Source of the DNA: Sphingomonadaceae bacterium 3R27E2-A
GTDB lineage: Bacteria > Pseudomonadota > Alphaproteobacteria > Sphingomonadales > Sphingomonadaceae
Length of the DNA: 64,000 bases
Direction: 5' to 3'
NCBI GenBank assembly: GCA_005503165.1
Contig: SCNT01000009.1
Span: 1 to 64,000, forward strand
Shown one piece after another: positions 44,455-54,900 of this stretch (its first letter is position 1; each line of letters opens with the position of its first letter). The translations under genes and the position numbers were made by a program. The notes below the pieces were generated by a model. The model did not search any database. It saw nothing but the letters and a program-made list of their open reading frames with translations, and had not been told where the DNA came from.

Positions 44455-44539
44455 ATCGTCTCTCCCTGTATCTCGATTCTGTTCTGGCAAATGCTGTCCA
44501 GCATTGCGACCAGTTTGTCAACAATTGTGTATGCTAGAT

Positions 44540-44550
44540 TGGTTAGTCCA
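44540..44550. promoter_or_regulatory. TGGTTAGTCCA site before the receptor
   Basis: TGGTTAGTCCA fits the TGGT-N3-NCCA pattern of FadR-type operators and lies 86 bp upstream of the receptor GTG. It is weaker evidence than the sites at 51.9 kb. A TTGTCAACAATTGT palindromic stretch sits next to it at 44515-44528. Confidence 0.3.
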
Positions 44551-44569
44551 CTTTGTCCGACCTATTTCG

Positions 44570-45412
44570 TCAGCGAACAAGCTGGCTCCTTAGTCCTGGC
44601 ACTGCCCGGGCGAGCGCTTGAGTTACGAGCTTTGCGGTCACCTCGGCTCCCACATCGCCAAGATGGGTGTAATCGAATTTACGCGTCACCTGTCCGCGCG
44701 CACCGTCGCCGGTGATCGGCGCAGGCTCGGAGGGCGCAGGGCGCGCAGTGAGCGTCGTGCCCGCCTTTGCCGCGGCGAGTTCTTCGTCGGTCGGCGGCTC
44801 CTGCGCGAGCTTGGTCGCCATCTCCGCACCCATTTCCTGCGCCTGCGCGGCGCTGAGCGCATTCAGGTCGACGAGCGGGACGTCCATCGCCTTGGCGACG
44901 GCACGGACCTGGTCGGACCAGCTCGCAAGCGTGTTCTTCAGCCGGCCGTCCTTGAATTCGCGGCGCGTCAGCGGGGTGACGAGGACCGGCGTCGCGCCGG
45001 CGGCTTTCACCTCCTCGACAAAGCGGCGAAGGTTTGCCGGAAACTCGGTTGCCTCTTCGGTCCAGCGCTCGGGCCGCGTCGACTGGTCATTGTGGGCAAA
45101 CTGGATCAACACCCAGGTGCCGCGATAGCCGGGCACCTTCGCTTCGGCGAGCGCGATGTCCCAGCCACCTTCCTGACGATAGCTGCGCGTGCTGCGCCCG
45201 CCGCGCCCGGCATTCAGGCACGCGACCGACGATTTTACATGATGCGCGCAGAACGCCCCGCCCCAGCCGCTGTGCGGCGCCATGGTGGAATCGCCGACAA
45301 GGATGATCTTGTACGGCTCGAGCGGCGGCGCATCGGTCCGTTCGCGCTCCTGCGCCTGCGCCCCGCTCGCCAGCAGGGTCGCCATCGCGAGCGGAACCAG
45401 GCGGCGGATCAT
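44570..45412 (-). CDS. SGNH/GDSL acetylesterase, CE12 (rhamnogalacturonan acetylesterase)-like
   Basis: A 280-residue exported hydrolase with signal peptide MIRRLVPLAMATLLASGAQA. Block I GDSTM holds the nucleophile Ser, block II AGRGGRSTRSY the Gly, block III QFAHNDQ the Asn, and block V DYTHLGDVG the Asp/His pair. These are the CE12 features. An Ala/Pro/Glu-rich insert lies at about residues 205-235. The ATG overlaps the reductase stop, making it the last gene of the PL6-PL17-MFS-SDR operon. In this setting it may remove O-acetyl groups from bacterial-type alginate; pectin deacetylation is the usual activity. Confidence 0.85.
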   Translation of the reverse strand: MIRRLVPLAMATLLASGAQAQERERTDAPPLEPYKIILVGDSTMAPHSGWGGAFCAHHVKSSVACLNAGRGGRSTRSYRQEGGWDIALAEAKVPGYRGTWVLIQFAHNDQSTRPERWTEEATEFPANLRRFVEEVKAAGATPVLVTPLTRREFKDGRLKNTLASWSDQVRAVAKAMDVPLVDLNALSAAQAQEMGAEMATKLAQEPPTDEELAAAKAGTTLTARPAPSEPAPITGDGARGQVTRKFDYTHLGDVGAEVTAKLVTQALARAVPGLRSQLVR

Positions 45413-46161
45413 GAGAAAGCCAGCCCGCCGTTGATGTCGAGGCAGACGCCGGCGAGGAAACTGGCAGCTGGCGACGCCAGATAAACGATCGTGTCGGCCA
45501 CCTCGTCGGGATGGCCTTCGCGGCGCAGCGGCGTGTTTCCTGCCACTGCAGCGCGGCCCTCGGGCTTCGAGAAGATGTCGTGGAAGCTCGTGCCGATCAG
45601 TCCCGGGCAGACGGCATTGACGCGAATGCCCTGCGGCCCGAGCTCCTTGGCCATCGACCGGGTGTAGGTCATCAGCGCGCCCTTGGCAGTCGCATAGACC
45701 GACGCACCCGGACCACCGCCGTCGCGGCCGGCGAGCGACGACACATTCACGACCGCGGATCCTTCGCCCAGAAACGGCTGCGACGCCTGGAGAACGAGGA
45801 AGGCCGATTTGAGGTTGAGGGTCATGACATGGTCGAAAAACGCCTCGTCCATCTCGCCCAGGGTCTTGCGCGCGACCATACCGCCGGCAAGGTTGACAAG
45901 GATGTCGAGCCGACCGCTGAACGCGACGCCGACCTCATCGAGCATCGCCTTCACCGCATTGCTGTCGGTCACGTCCGCCTGGATCAGGAAAGCGTCGCCG
46001 CCCGCGTCGTTGATGACTTTAAGCGTTTCTTCGGCGGCTTCGCGGCCGCTGTTGTAATTGATTGCGACGCGAACACCTGCGCGGGCGAGCGCGATCGAGA
46101 CCGATCGGCCGATGTCGCGGCCACCGCCGGTGACGAGCGCGGTTTTCCCCTGGAGAGTCAT
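45409..46161 (-). CDS. SDR-family reductase, candidate DEH reductase
   Basis: A 250-residue short-chain dehydrogenase. ATG at 46161 follows AAGGAA. The cofactor motif is TGGGRDIG, then NLAGG, active-site Ser near 141-142 (NVSSLAG), Tyr156 and Lys160 (YATAK). NYNSGR at residues 35-40 suggests NADPH preference. The C-terminus DINGGLAFS is FabG-like. In Sphingomonas sp. A1 an SDR enzyme (A1-R) reduces DEH to KDG. Position directly after the lyases and carrier supports the same role here. Other sugar-acid substrates are possible. Confidence 0.83.
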   Translation of the reverse strand: MTLQGKTALVTGGGRDIGRSVSIALARAGVRVAINYNSGREAAEETLKVINDAGGDAFLIQADVTDSNAVKAMLDEVGVAFSGRLDILVNLAGGMVARKTLGEMDEAFFDHVMTLNLKSAFLVLQASQPFLGEGSAVVNVSSLAGRDGGGPGASVYATAKGALMTYTRSMAKELGPQGIRVNAVCPGLIGTSFHDIFSKPEGRAAVAGNTPLRREGHPDEVADTIVYLASPAASFLAGVCLDINGGLAFS

Positions 46162-46174
46162 GTGATGCAGTTCC

Positions 46175-47458
46175 TTATTCTTGGATGTTGGCAGGCTTGA
46201 CGGAGACCGGAGCGACGCGACCGCCGACCAGCCAGAAACACAGGAAAGAAATCGGCACGATCGCCGCAGAAAGGGCAAAGATCGGCGCGTAGCTCGTCGT
46301 CGTGAGCACAGGCACAAGCCAGGTGGTGATCAGGGTGCCGACCACGGCGGCGGTCCCGCTGATGCCGGCAAGGCTGCCGACCGCGCCGCCGCCGAAATAG
46401 TCGCTGGGCAGCGTCTGGATATTGCCGATCGCCATCTGAAAGCCGAAGAGGATACACGCGATCAGCAGCACGGCGTTGAGCGGTTCGCTGGCGCCGATGG
46501 TGAAGAGCAGCGACGGCAGCATGATCGCGCAGCCGATGCCGATCGTCGTTATGCGCGCCCTGTGCACACTGCCGCCGCCGCCGATGATCCGCCCCGCGAG
46601 CCAGCCGCCGAAAAGGCTGCCGAACATCGCGCCGACGAAGGGCACCCAGGCGAAGAGGCCAATCTGCTTGACGTCGAAGCCGAAGGTTTCGGCCAGATAG
46701 ATCGGCAGCCACGACACAAAGAGCCACCAGACCGGGTCTAGGAAGAAGCGCGACAGGATGACGCCCCAGCTCTGCCGATAGCGCAGCAGCTCGCCCAGCG
46801 GGATACGGCGGCCTTCATCGCGGCCGGCCTCGGTGCGGCCGGTCAGGATATATTCGCGCTCTTCCTCGCTGAGCCCCGGATGCTTTTCGGGGTCGGCCTT
46901 GTAGAACCAGAGCCACGGCACGAGCCAGATGAAGCCGAGCACACCGATGAGCAGGAAGGTCCCGTGCCAGCCGAACTGGACAAAGAGCAAGGCGATCAAC
47001 GGCGCCGACACGATACCGCCCAGCGACGCGCCCGCGTTGAAAATGCCCTGCGCCAGCGCGCGCTCGCGCGACGGGAACCAGAGCGCATTCGCCTTGGCCG
47101 CGCCGGGCCAGTTGCCGGCCTCGCTGACGCCGAGCGTCGCGCGCAGCACTATGAGGAGCGGCATCGAACGGACGAGCGCGTGCGCTGCGATCGACAGCGA
47201 CCAGATGACGATCGAGATGGTGAAGCCCATCCGCGTACCGATCGCGTCGAAGATGCGCCCGAAGATCGACTGGCCGAAGGCGTAGAAGATCATGAAGATC
47301 GTCACCAGCAGCGCATAATCTTCCTTGGTGGCGCCGATTTCCTTCGATACCTCTGGCCACATCACCGCGAGTGCGTTGCGGTCGATGTAGTTGATGACGG
47401 TCGCGAGCGCGATCAGCGCGATCACGCACCAGCGGAAGCGACCCTTGATATTGCTCAT
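46175..47458 (-). CDS. MFS transporter, hexuronate/anion-symporter type
   Basis: A 427-residue inner-membrane carrier starting MSNIKGRFRWCVIALIALAT. The ATG overlaps the PL17 stop (ATGA). About 12 helices are seen. NYIDRNALAVMWPEVSKEIG and GVSEAGNWPGAAKANALWFP are close to ExuT/GudP-like members of the anion:cation symporter family. In alginate operons this position is commonly filled by a carrier for unsaturated monomer (DEH). It is 13 bp upstream of the reductase gene. Confidence 0.9.
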   Translation of the reverse strand: MSNIKGRFRWCVIALIALATVINYIDRNALAVMWPEVSKEIGATKEDYALLVTIFMIFYAFGQSIFGRIFDAIGTRMGFTISIVIWSLSIAAHALVRSMPLLIVLRATLGVSEAGNWPGAAKANALWFPSRERALAQGIFNAGASLGGIVSAPLIALLFVQFGWHGTFLLIGVLGFIWLVPWLWFYKADPEKHPGLSEEEREYILTGRTEAGRDEGRRIPLGELLRYRQSWGVILSRFFLDPVWWLFVSWLPIYLAETFGFDVKQIGLFAWVPFVGAMFGSLFGGWLAGRIIGGGGSVHRARITTIGIGCAIMLPSLLFTIGASEPLNAVLLIACILFGFQMAIGNIQTLPSDYFGGGAVGSLAGISGTAAVVGTLITTWLVPVLTTTSYAPIFALSAAIVPISFLCFWLVGGRVAPVSVKPANIQE

Positions 47459-49617
47459 TTCTTCGCTCCGGTCTTGGCGATGTCGAGGCGACCGACGGGC
47501 CCCTGCCAAGCAAATTTGCGGCCATCGACAGTGAGGTTGTGCTTCGTGCCCGCCGTGACATCGTCGGCGACCGCGATGGCGATGCGGCGGCCATCGACGA
47601 GGGTGATCAGCACCAGGTCGGCGCCCGCCTCCCTGCGATGCGCGAGCGCGGAGATCCGCGTGCTGCTCGCGACCACCGTTTCCGCCGACGCATCATAGCT
47701 GCCGTGCGGTTCGAGCAGGCTGACGAAGGCGGCCTCCGTCGCCCCGTCGACCCGCTGGATCAGCACGGGCTCGCGGCGCAGGTTGAACTCGGGATCGTTT
47801 GCGCCGCTCTCGGCGACGATGAAGCGTGCGCCTGCCGGCGGCAGCATATGATAGCTGTAGAAGCGGCTGCCCTGCATCCAGGTCAGTCGCGCCTTGCCGG
47901 TCCTGGTGCCTTCTCCATCGACCCACAGATGCTGATATCCGTTCGCCTTGCCCAGCACCGGCCGCTCGGCGAGTTTGCGATCGAACGCGATGTCGCTGTC
48001 GATAATATGTCCCGAAAAATGCAGCGGCAGGTCATAGCGATGCCTGCCGCTGCCAGTTCCACGGAGGATATCGAGCGCAAGCGGATTGGCGAAACCGTCG
48101 ACATCGACGAGCAGCAGCGCGCGGCGAATCCCGACGCCCCTATAGGCGGTGTCGATTTCGCCGATGGCATAACGGGTCGGTCCGTCCAGCCCCGCGGCAA
48201 GTTGCCGTGTCGCCGATTTTTCGCCGGCTTTCCAGTCCCCTGCAAAGTGATTTTGTTCATCGACGACAAGCGTATTGTGGGCGACCGTTGCGCTCGCCCA
48301 ACTGTCGTTCTCGGGCAGGTAGCGACCGCCCCGTTTGGCCTCGACATTCAGGAAGCGCGCGGCGCCATAGTCGGTTACGACCGCACCCGTCTCGTCGTAA
48401 TAGAGCCAGTTCAACCGGTCGAAATGGCCATGCCCCATTCCCTGCACCGTGTTTTTCGCCACGAGCAACGGACCGGTCGGATCGCCCTTGGCGCGCAAAA
48501 GGACAAGCGCCCCGCCCTTCCCGTCGGGACCATCGGACAAGAGCCGGGACGCAAAGGGCCAAGGCCTGGCCTTGCCCGCCGCAAGGTCGGCCGCCACAAC
48601 CTGCCCCGCCGGGGTCAGAACCGTGCGCCCCTGCCAGTCGGCGACCGACAGAAAGGCAGGATCCCTGGTCGCACCATAGGCAATCGCGACCGCATGATAG
48701 AGTTCCTCGGTGCGCAGGCTCTTGTCGGGCATCGCATCGTTGATCGGGATGAAAAAGCCGTCGTGGGTGACGTCGATGGCGGTGCGGATCGCCTTCAGCA
48801 CGATGCCGTCGCGATATTCGAAGATCTTGCGGTCGGGGTCGTTCGCCGCGATCGCCGCCGCGAAGACGACGAAGGGTTGCAGCGCATAGCGCTGATAATA
48901 GGGCCCTTCGGCATAGTAGCCGTCGGGTGAAAAGAGCAGGTCGAGCTGCCGCAGGAAGCCTGCATTGCCGCTCTTGTCGAGGCCGAGCAGCGCCTTGTCG
49001 ACAAGGTCGCGATCGCCGAGCAGATAGCCCGACAGACCGACGCCCGCCGCCGCCCATGTCGCATGGTTGTGGATGCGGTTGATCACCTCGGGCGAGCCAT
49101 CGGACAGAAAGCGCGCCATTGGACGGATGACATTATCATCGATGCGCTTGCGGTCGGCGGCGGACAACGCGTCGCGGATCTCGGCATAGCCCTGCACCGC
49201 ATTCACGAGGAAGACACTGTCGTTGAGGCTCTGCCAGAAAAGGCGGCCGGGGACCTGGTTCGATGCCGCAGGATGCGGCCCGAGCCCCGGATAAAGGTCG
49301 GCATAGGCCAGCAGCAGGTCGCGAACATGGTCGCGATAGCGGACGTCGCCGGTCAGGCGGAAGAGCTGGCCGCCCTCGAAGATGATGCGATAATTGCGCT
49401 TGTGCTGCTCGTGCGTGAAACCGCCGCCCGGGTCCTTCGGAACCGGCACATTGATGCCCGCCTTGATCGAAGCCTCGACACCCGCCTTGGCGCGCTCGAT
49501 CTCGGCAGCGAATAGCGGCGCATAGGCCTGTGCCGAAGCGGCCGGCGGGGTCTGTGCGAAAACGGGGGCGGCCGGCAGCGCGGCGGCGGCGAGGAGAAGT
49601 GCGAGGGTGCGGGTCAC
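47455..49617 (-). CDS. PL17 oligoalginate lyase (heparinase II/III-like)
   Basis: A 720-residue exported enzyme; GTG start overlaps the PL6 stop (GTGA). Signal peptide MTRTLALLLAAAALPAAPVF. N-terminal (alpha/alpha)-toroid (YRIIFEGGQLFRLTGDVRY, SLNDSVFLVNAVQGYAEI), then a beta-sandwich. Asn184 and His185 (RIHNHATW), Tyr241 (EGPYYQRY) and His396 (GMGHGHFD) lie at a constant offset of 17 from the catalytic residues I recall for Alg17C (Asn201, His202, Tyr258, His413). This supports an exolytic oligoalginate lyase releasing unsaturated monouronate. PL6 precedes it in the same operon. Confidence 0.93.
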   Translation of the reverse strand: MTRTLALLLAAAALPAAPVFAQTPPAASAQAYAPLFAAEIERAKAGVEASIKAGINVPVPKDPGGGFTHEQHKRNYRIIFEGGQLFRLTGDVRYRDHVRDLLLAYADLYPGLGPHPAASNQVPGRLFWQSLNDSVFLVNAVQGYAEIRDALSAADRKRIDDNVIRPMARFLSDGSPEVINRIHNHATWAAAGVGLSGYLLGDRDLVDKALLGLDKSGNAGFLRQLDLLFSPDGYYAEGPYYQRYALQPFVVFAAAIAANDPDRKIFEYRDGIVLKAIRTAIDVTHDGFFIPINDAMPDKSLRTEELYHAVAIAYGATRDPAFLSVADWQGRTVLTPAGQVVAADLAAGKARPWPFASRLLSDGPDGKGGALVLLRAKGDPTGPLLVAKNTVQGMGHGHFDRLNWLYYDETGAVVTDYGAARFLNVEAKRGGRYLPENDSWASATVAHNTLVVDEQNHFAGDWKAGEKSATRQLAAGLDGPTRYAIGEIDTAYRGVGIRRALLLVDVDGFANPLALDILRGTGSGRHRYDLPLHFSGHIIDSDIAFDRKLAERPVLGKANGYQHLWVDGEGTRTGKARLTWMQGSRFYSYHMLPPAGARFIVAESGANDPEFNLRREPVLIQRVDGATEAAFVSLLEPHGSYDASAETVVASSTRISALAHRREAGADLVLITLVDGRRIAIAVADDVTAGTKHNLTVDGRKFAWQGPVGRLDIAKTGAKK

Positions 49618-51827
49618 GGACGCGCCTCAACAACATTGCCGGTGACTTGACCGCGCGGCGGCCCCTTCCACGCGAGCTCTTCGACCCGCGGTGCGGGTGT
49701 CGCGGCAAAGGCGTTCGATGCAATCCGCGTTTCGGGCGCGCCGACCGAATGGATGACGAGGATTCCGTCCGATTTTGCAAAATTATTCTGTACGATTTCG
49801 GCATGCTGGGCGCCCGAGACGCGCAGCGAAACGCCGTCGCGGCCGGCGTCGGCGACGCTTGATCCGGTCATTGCGAACCACGGACCGAAGGTGCTTTCGT
49901 CGGTGCCCTTGCGGAGCAGGTCGGCGACCATCGCGACGCGCCCGAAATTGCTGTCGGCGATCGTCAGCCGCTCCATCGGATACCAGCCCTTCGGTTCCTG
50001 CTCCCCGGTCGCCGCGACAACAATGCCCATCTCGGCGAAGTCGCTGTTCGTGATCTTCACGTCGTCGGCGAATGTACCCGGCGCCATGACGATGCCGTCG
50101 ACCCGTCCTTTGCCCGGTCCGCGCACAGATACGCCATCGAGCGCAATACTGTAATTGGGAGCGGCGCCGGAACCCACGGCAATCAGGGCGGCTTCGCCGG
50201 ATACGGAGCTGGCATCGACGGCCAGATTTTCAAGGCGGAGCCCGCCGCCACCGGCGATATCGGCAAGACCCGAAGCGACACGCAGCACCGGCTTGGCATC
50301 CTTCACCCCGGCAATGGTCAGCCGATGGCGGAGTATCAGCGGCGCCGAGACTTCGTAGGTGCCGGCCGCGAGCGCGAGCGTGTCGCCCGCCCGGCTATCG
50401 GCGACCGCCGCGGCGAGCGACGCGCCCGCCGCGAGCGGATGCGTGGTGCCGGTGCCGAACGCCGCCTCGGGCGGATCGCCGCGATACCAGCTGGCACCGA
50501 CTTCTTCTCGGGTAATGGGCTTTAAATCGCGCGGCGCGCCGACCGCAGCGAGCGCGGAGTCGACCGGGTAGAGCAGGCCGTTGGTGGCGCGCTCGAGTAT
50601 CACGTCTCGCTGTTCGACACCGCCAGCCAGCAGCGGTTTTGCAACCCTGGCCTCGACATTGCCTGCAAACACGATCCCTGCGATCTCGCCCTCGGCGCGG
50701 AACGGATCCTGCCCCTTTGCGCCAGCGATCAGATTGCGCTCGAACTTGCTGTCGACCGGCGCCGCCGACCGCTCGGCGTCGGCACCGGCAGCCAGCGTGA
50801 TGCGCGTGCTGTCGATGATGCTGTTGTTCTCGATCCGCGCGTTCGCTACCTGATGGTAGCGATTGATTACAGAATTGGGGACACCGTTCATCACGCTGAG
50901 CGCGCTTTTGAACGAGGTTCCGGCGAGTCCCTCGAAATAATTGCCGCGCACCACCTGATCGCGGTTGATCACGCGCACGCCGCCGGTGTCGGGCACGCCC
51001 TTGCCGAGGAAGATGTTGCGCTCGACGATATTGCCGTTGCCGTGACGCAGCACAAAGGCGCCCTGCGCTTCGAGCACGAGATTTTCGCGCAGGATATTGC
51101 CCCCCGACTTGACCGACACGATCTCGACCTCGCCGCTGGTGCGGTCGAAGATATTGCGCTCGACAATGCTGTTCGACGCCGACAGCGATTCCTCGCTGGT
51201 GCCGATGCGGATCGTCTCGCCGCCGTTCGAGCCCAAGGGCGGGCGCGGGCCGAAATAATTATGATCGATGCGGTGCCGGTTATCGAGCGGGTCGCCCGCG
51301 CGGCGGATTACCGCGAGCGTCACGCCCGTATTGGTCTTGCCCTCGAAATGCGAATGATCGACGCGGTTTCCGGTGCCGTAGAGCGCGACCCAGATATCCT
51401 CGGCGCGGCGGTCGGCCTTGCTGAAACCGTCGATGACGACCTCGGTCACGCGCGTATCGCTCGCGAGCGTTTTGGAATCGCGGCGGAAGCTGATCACCTC
51501 GCCCGTCGGACTCGCACCATTTTTGAAGACGAGGCCCGAAACCACGAGGTGCTGGCCGCCGATGCGCAGGTTCGACTGGCCGGTGACGAGCACCTTGCCT
51601 TTGGTCTGGGCGGTCAGCGTGATCGGCTTGGCGGCGGTCCCGGTGCCGGTAAAGACGATCTGGAAATCGCGCCATTCGCCGTCCGCGAGGATGATCGCGT
51701 CGCCCGGCTGCGCCTTTTTCATCGCCGCCCGGTACTCCGCCTGGTCCGATACCAGCATGTCGCGCGCCAACGCCGGATGCGCCGTCGAGGCCAGCATCGC
51801 CCCCGCAAGTATCGCCTTTATCTGCAC
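49614..51827 (-). CDS. PL6 alginate lyase, two-domain (AlyGC-like)
   Basis: A 737-residue exported beta-helix protein; GTG start after GAGGTGAC; signal peptide ends near ARDML. Lys240 (EIVSVKSGG) and Arg261 (FVLRHGNG) are spaced 21 residues apart, as are the catalytic pair recalled for AlyGC (Lys220, Arg241) and chondroitinase B. A second beta-helix fills about residues 440-737, so it belongs to the long PL6 subgroup. It probably cuts poly-guluronate or mixed alginate to monomers and short oligomers in the periplasm. It is the first gene of the five-gene minus-strand operon, divergent from a TonB receptor. Confidence 0.93.
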   Translation of the reverse strand: MQIKAILAGAMLASTAHPALARDMLVSDQAEYRAAMKKAQPGDAIILADGEWRDFQIVFTGTGTAAKPITLTAQTKGKVLVTGQSNLRIGGQHLVVSGLVFKNGASPTGEVISFRRDSKTLASDTRVTEVVIDGFSKADRRAEDIWVALYGTGNRVDHSHFEGKTNTGVTLAVIRRAGDPLDNRHRIDHNYFGPRPPLGSNGGETIRIGTSEESLSASNSIVERNIFDRTSGEVEIVSVKSGGNILRENLVLEAQGAFVLRHGNGNIVERNIFLGKGVPDTGGVRVINRDQVVRGNYFEGLAGTSFKSALSVMNGVPNSVINRYHQVANARIENNSIIDSTRITLAAGADAERSAAPVDSKFERNLIAGAKGQDPFRAEGEIAGIVFAGNVEARVAKPLLAGGVEQRDVILERATNGLLYPVDSALAAVGAPRDLKPITREEVGASWYRGDPPEAAFGTGTTHPLAAGASLAAAVADSRAGDTLALAAGTYEVSAPLILRHRLTIAGVKDAKPVLRVASGLADIAGGGGLRLENLAVDASSVSGEAALIAVGSGAAPNYSIALDGVSVRGPGKGRVDGIVMAPGTFADDVKITNSDFAEMGIVVAATGEQEPKGWYPMERLTIADSNFGRVAMVADLLRKGTDESTFGPWFAMTGSSVADAGRDGVSLRVSGAQHAEIVQNNFAKSDGILVIHSVGAPETRIASNAFAATPAPRVEELAWKGPPRGQVTGNVVEARP

Positions 51828-51974
51828 GTCACCTCACCCTTTTTATGATTCTTGGCAAGTGGTCTATACAAGAGGTATGACAATATCAACCGGTTTGCGG
51901 TATGTAATAAAGGTTGACATATTGGTCTGACAAAGCGAGCGTTCCGCAAAACAATGCCGAATAGGGAGAGTGGG
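51828..51974. promoter_or_regulatory. Divergent promoter region of the alginate lyase operon and receptor
   Basis: An AT-rich 147-bp stretch in otherwise GC-rich DNA. GGTATGACAA (51874-51883) and GGTCTGACAA (51924-51933) are direct repeats exactly 50 bp apart; a third related site TGGTCTATACA is at 51860-51870. TTGGTCTGACAA (51922-51933) is itself an imperfect palindrome. TTGACA at 51914-51919 could be a -35 box for the receptor. Candidate operators for the GntR protein at 39786. Confidence 0.5.
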
Positions 51975-54900
51975 ATGATTCGGGGCAGCCTCGTGCGCGG
52001 TTCGCGCGGCAACATCAATTTCGCGGCGGCGCTGCTGGGTACGACCGCGCTCGCGATGCTCGCCGTCCCCGCGTTTGCGCAGGGCACAGAGGCGCAGAGT
52101 ACAGACGAGACAGGCGATGAAGCGATCGTCGTCACCGGCATCCGCAGCTCCCTTGCCACCGCGCTGGGCGAGAAACGCACCTCGGACAATATCGTCGAGG
52201 TCATCCAGGCCGAGGACATCGGCAAGCTGCCCGACCAGAACCTCGCCGAAGTGCTGGAAAATGTCACCGGGGTCCAGATCACGCGCCAGGCCGGCGTCGG
52301 CAATGCGGTGCAGATCCGCGGCACCGACGCCAACCGCACCGAGATCAACGGCGTGTCGACCGTCGGGTCAGGCGCCGGCCGCTCGGGCATCAGCTTCGAG
52401 GATCTGCCCGCCGCGCTGATCGCCTCGGTCGAGGTGACAAAGGTCCCGACCGCGCAGACGATCGAGGGATCGGTCGGCGGCACGATCAATTTGCGCACGA
52501 TCCGCCCGCTCGACCTCAAGGATCCGCTGATCGCCGCGCGCGCGCAGTTCGAAAACAGCGACCTCTCCAAATCGACCTTGCCGCGCGTGTCGGCGACGCT
52601 CGGCAACCGCTGGGACACCGGCATCGGCGAGATCGGCATCGTCGTGAGCGGCAGCTATGCGCGGCAGGATGTCGCGGCATTCAAGCCGCGCGTCGATCGC
52701 GACGCGCTCGTCCTTCCCGGCTCGGGACCGAGCGCCGAGGCCTTCCCTTTCCTGCGCATCCAGTTCCTGCAGCAGGGGCTCGAGAATTACGAATATGAGA
52801 CCTACAACGGCACCGCCGCGCTCGAGTGGAAACCCAATGACGACCTAAAATTCTATTTCGACGCGACGCTGAACAACCAGCAGCGCGGGCAGCAGAGCCA
52901 CCGCGTCCAGATTTCTGGCACCGCGACGCCGTCGGTGGTCGATGCGATGAACAACACCGATTTCGAGACCGTCGATTTCGGCACGCTCGACGGCCCCAAC
53001 GGCCCGATCGACCTCGGCACCGTGCAGGCCGCGCTCGCGGGCACGATCGGCATCGGCGGTTCGACCGGAACCGTGATCGACCCGAATCTTCGGACATCGA
53101 GCGACACCGGCGCGCGCGTCACCAAGAGCCGCGTATTCGACTTCGGTACCGATTGGCAGGTCACCGACAAGCTTAAGATGCGCGCCGAGCTGTCGCTGTC
53201 GACATCCAAATCCGATTTCCCGAACTTCTCGACCACGCTCGACTTCATCAACCCGAATGGGCCACAGCCGGTGATCGGGCGCAGCATCGACAACGGCGTG
53301 CCGATCGAATTCGACCTACGCGGCGGCACGCTGCAGTTCGGCATCGACCAGGCGAGCCCCTTTGGGCCGACAACCGCGCAACTGCTCGACCCCGCCAATT
53401 ACCAGCTTCAGCAGGTGACGCAGGGCGCCAATTCGACCGACAACCAGGAACGCGCCGCCCGCCTCGACTTTTCTTACGACACGACCGATCTCAACCCGTT
53501 CGTGACGTCGATCGACTTCGGCTGGCGCTGGAACCGCACCTCGGCCGAGAACAGCGAATTTTCGAACAATGTCAGCTTGACCAACACCACCACCGCGTGG
53601 AACCGGCCGTCGGGCGACCTCTTCTCCGACATATTGATCCCGGGGCCGAGCAACTTCAACGCCGCCGACGGGCGCCGGCTCTATTTCCCCGACTTCCTGC
53701 TGATCGACGGCGGCCTCGCCTTCCGCGATCCCGCGAGCGTCCTCGCGGCGCTCAACGAGGCGATCGCGGCAAGTAACGCCGCGCGCACGCAGGGCCCGGC
53801 GGTCGCCTCGCTCGCGACGCCGACCGAATCCTTCGCGGGCTTCTTCAAGATCAAGGAGACGACCAACGCCGCCTATTTCCAGGCGAATATGGAGGGCGAG
53901 ATCGCGGGGATGCCGGTGCGCGGCAATGCGGGCTTCCGCTGGCTGCGCACCAAGCTGTCGTCGACCGGCAACAATATCGCCAATGGCACGGTCACCGGCC
54001 AGACGGTGGCGAAGAGTAATTACAACTTCCTGCTGCCGCGCTTCAGCCTGGTGCTCGAGCCCGCCGACAAATTGCTCGTCCGCGCAGGCATCGCGCGCGA
54101 CATCCGCCGGCCGAATTTCGACACGCTGTCGACCTCCTTCTCCTTCGGGACGGGCGCGAACACCCCGGTCGCGGTGGGCAACCCCGACCTCGTCCCCGAG
54201 GCGGTGTGGTCGTTCGACCTGTCGGGCGAATATTATTTCGCGCCGTCGAGCCTGATCAGCATCGGTTTCTTCCACAAGAGCCGCACCAATTTGTTCGCGC
54301 AGCGCCAGGAGGACCCGGCGCCGAACCTCGACGCGAACGGCAATCTCAACATCTCGATCGACCCCGCCTGCCCCGGCGGCGGCATCTACAACCCGATCGC
54401 CAACCGCAACATCAACAACCCGATCCAGGGCGTCGGCATCTGCGTGCCGCGCAGCTCGACCTTCAACGTCCCGGGCAGCACGACGCAGACGGGCATCGAG
54501 GTCGCATTCCAGCACGATCTGTCGGCGTGGGAAGACACGCTCGGCTTCGCGTCGGGCTTTGGCGTGATCGGCAATTTCACCTATCAGAAGACCGGCGGCT
54601 CGGCGCGCGAATATCGCGTCGCCGACGGCCCGCGGACCGTGTTTACCCAGCTCGGATTCCCGAATTCGCGCGACCTGATCACGCTGACCAACCTGTCGAA
54701 ATATGCCTATAATGCGACGCTATTCTACGACAAATACGGGCTGAACGCGCGGCTGCGCTACACATGGCGGTCGAGCTATGTGTCGAACGATCCCTTCTTC
54801 TTCGGCCTGCCGCTGATCAACGGCGCGCGCGGACAGCTCAACGCCAGCATCAACTACGACATCACCGACAATATCAACGTCGGGGTCGAGGGCATCAACC

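Noticed and set aside
44515-44528. TTGTCAACAATTGT as a fifth TGTC-class operator
   Set aside because: The left half fits TGTCAA but the right GACA half is missing, and it lies in the alginate locus rather than in the ester island.
44570-51827. Pectin or rhamnogalacturonan utilisation locus, suggested by the CE12-like esterase
   Set aside because: No pectate lyase, GH28 or GH105 is present, whereas the two lyases keep PL6 and PL17 alginate-lyase residues.
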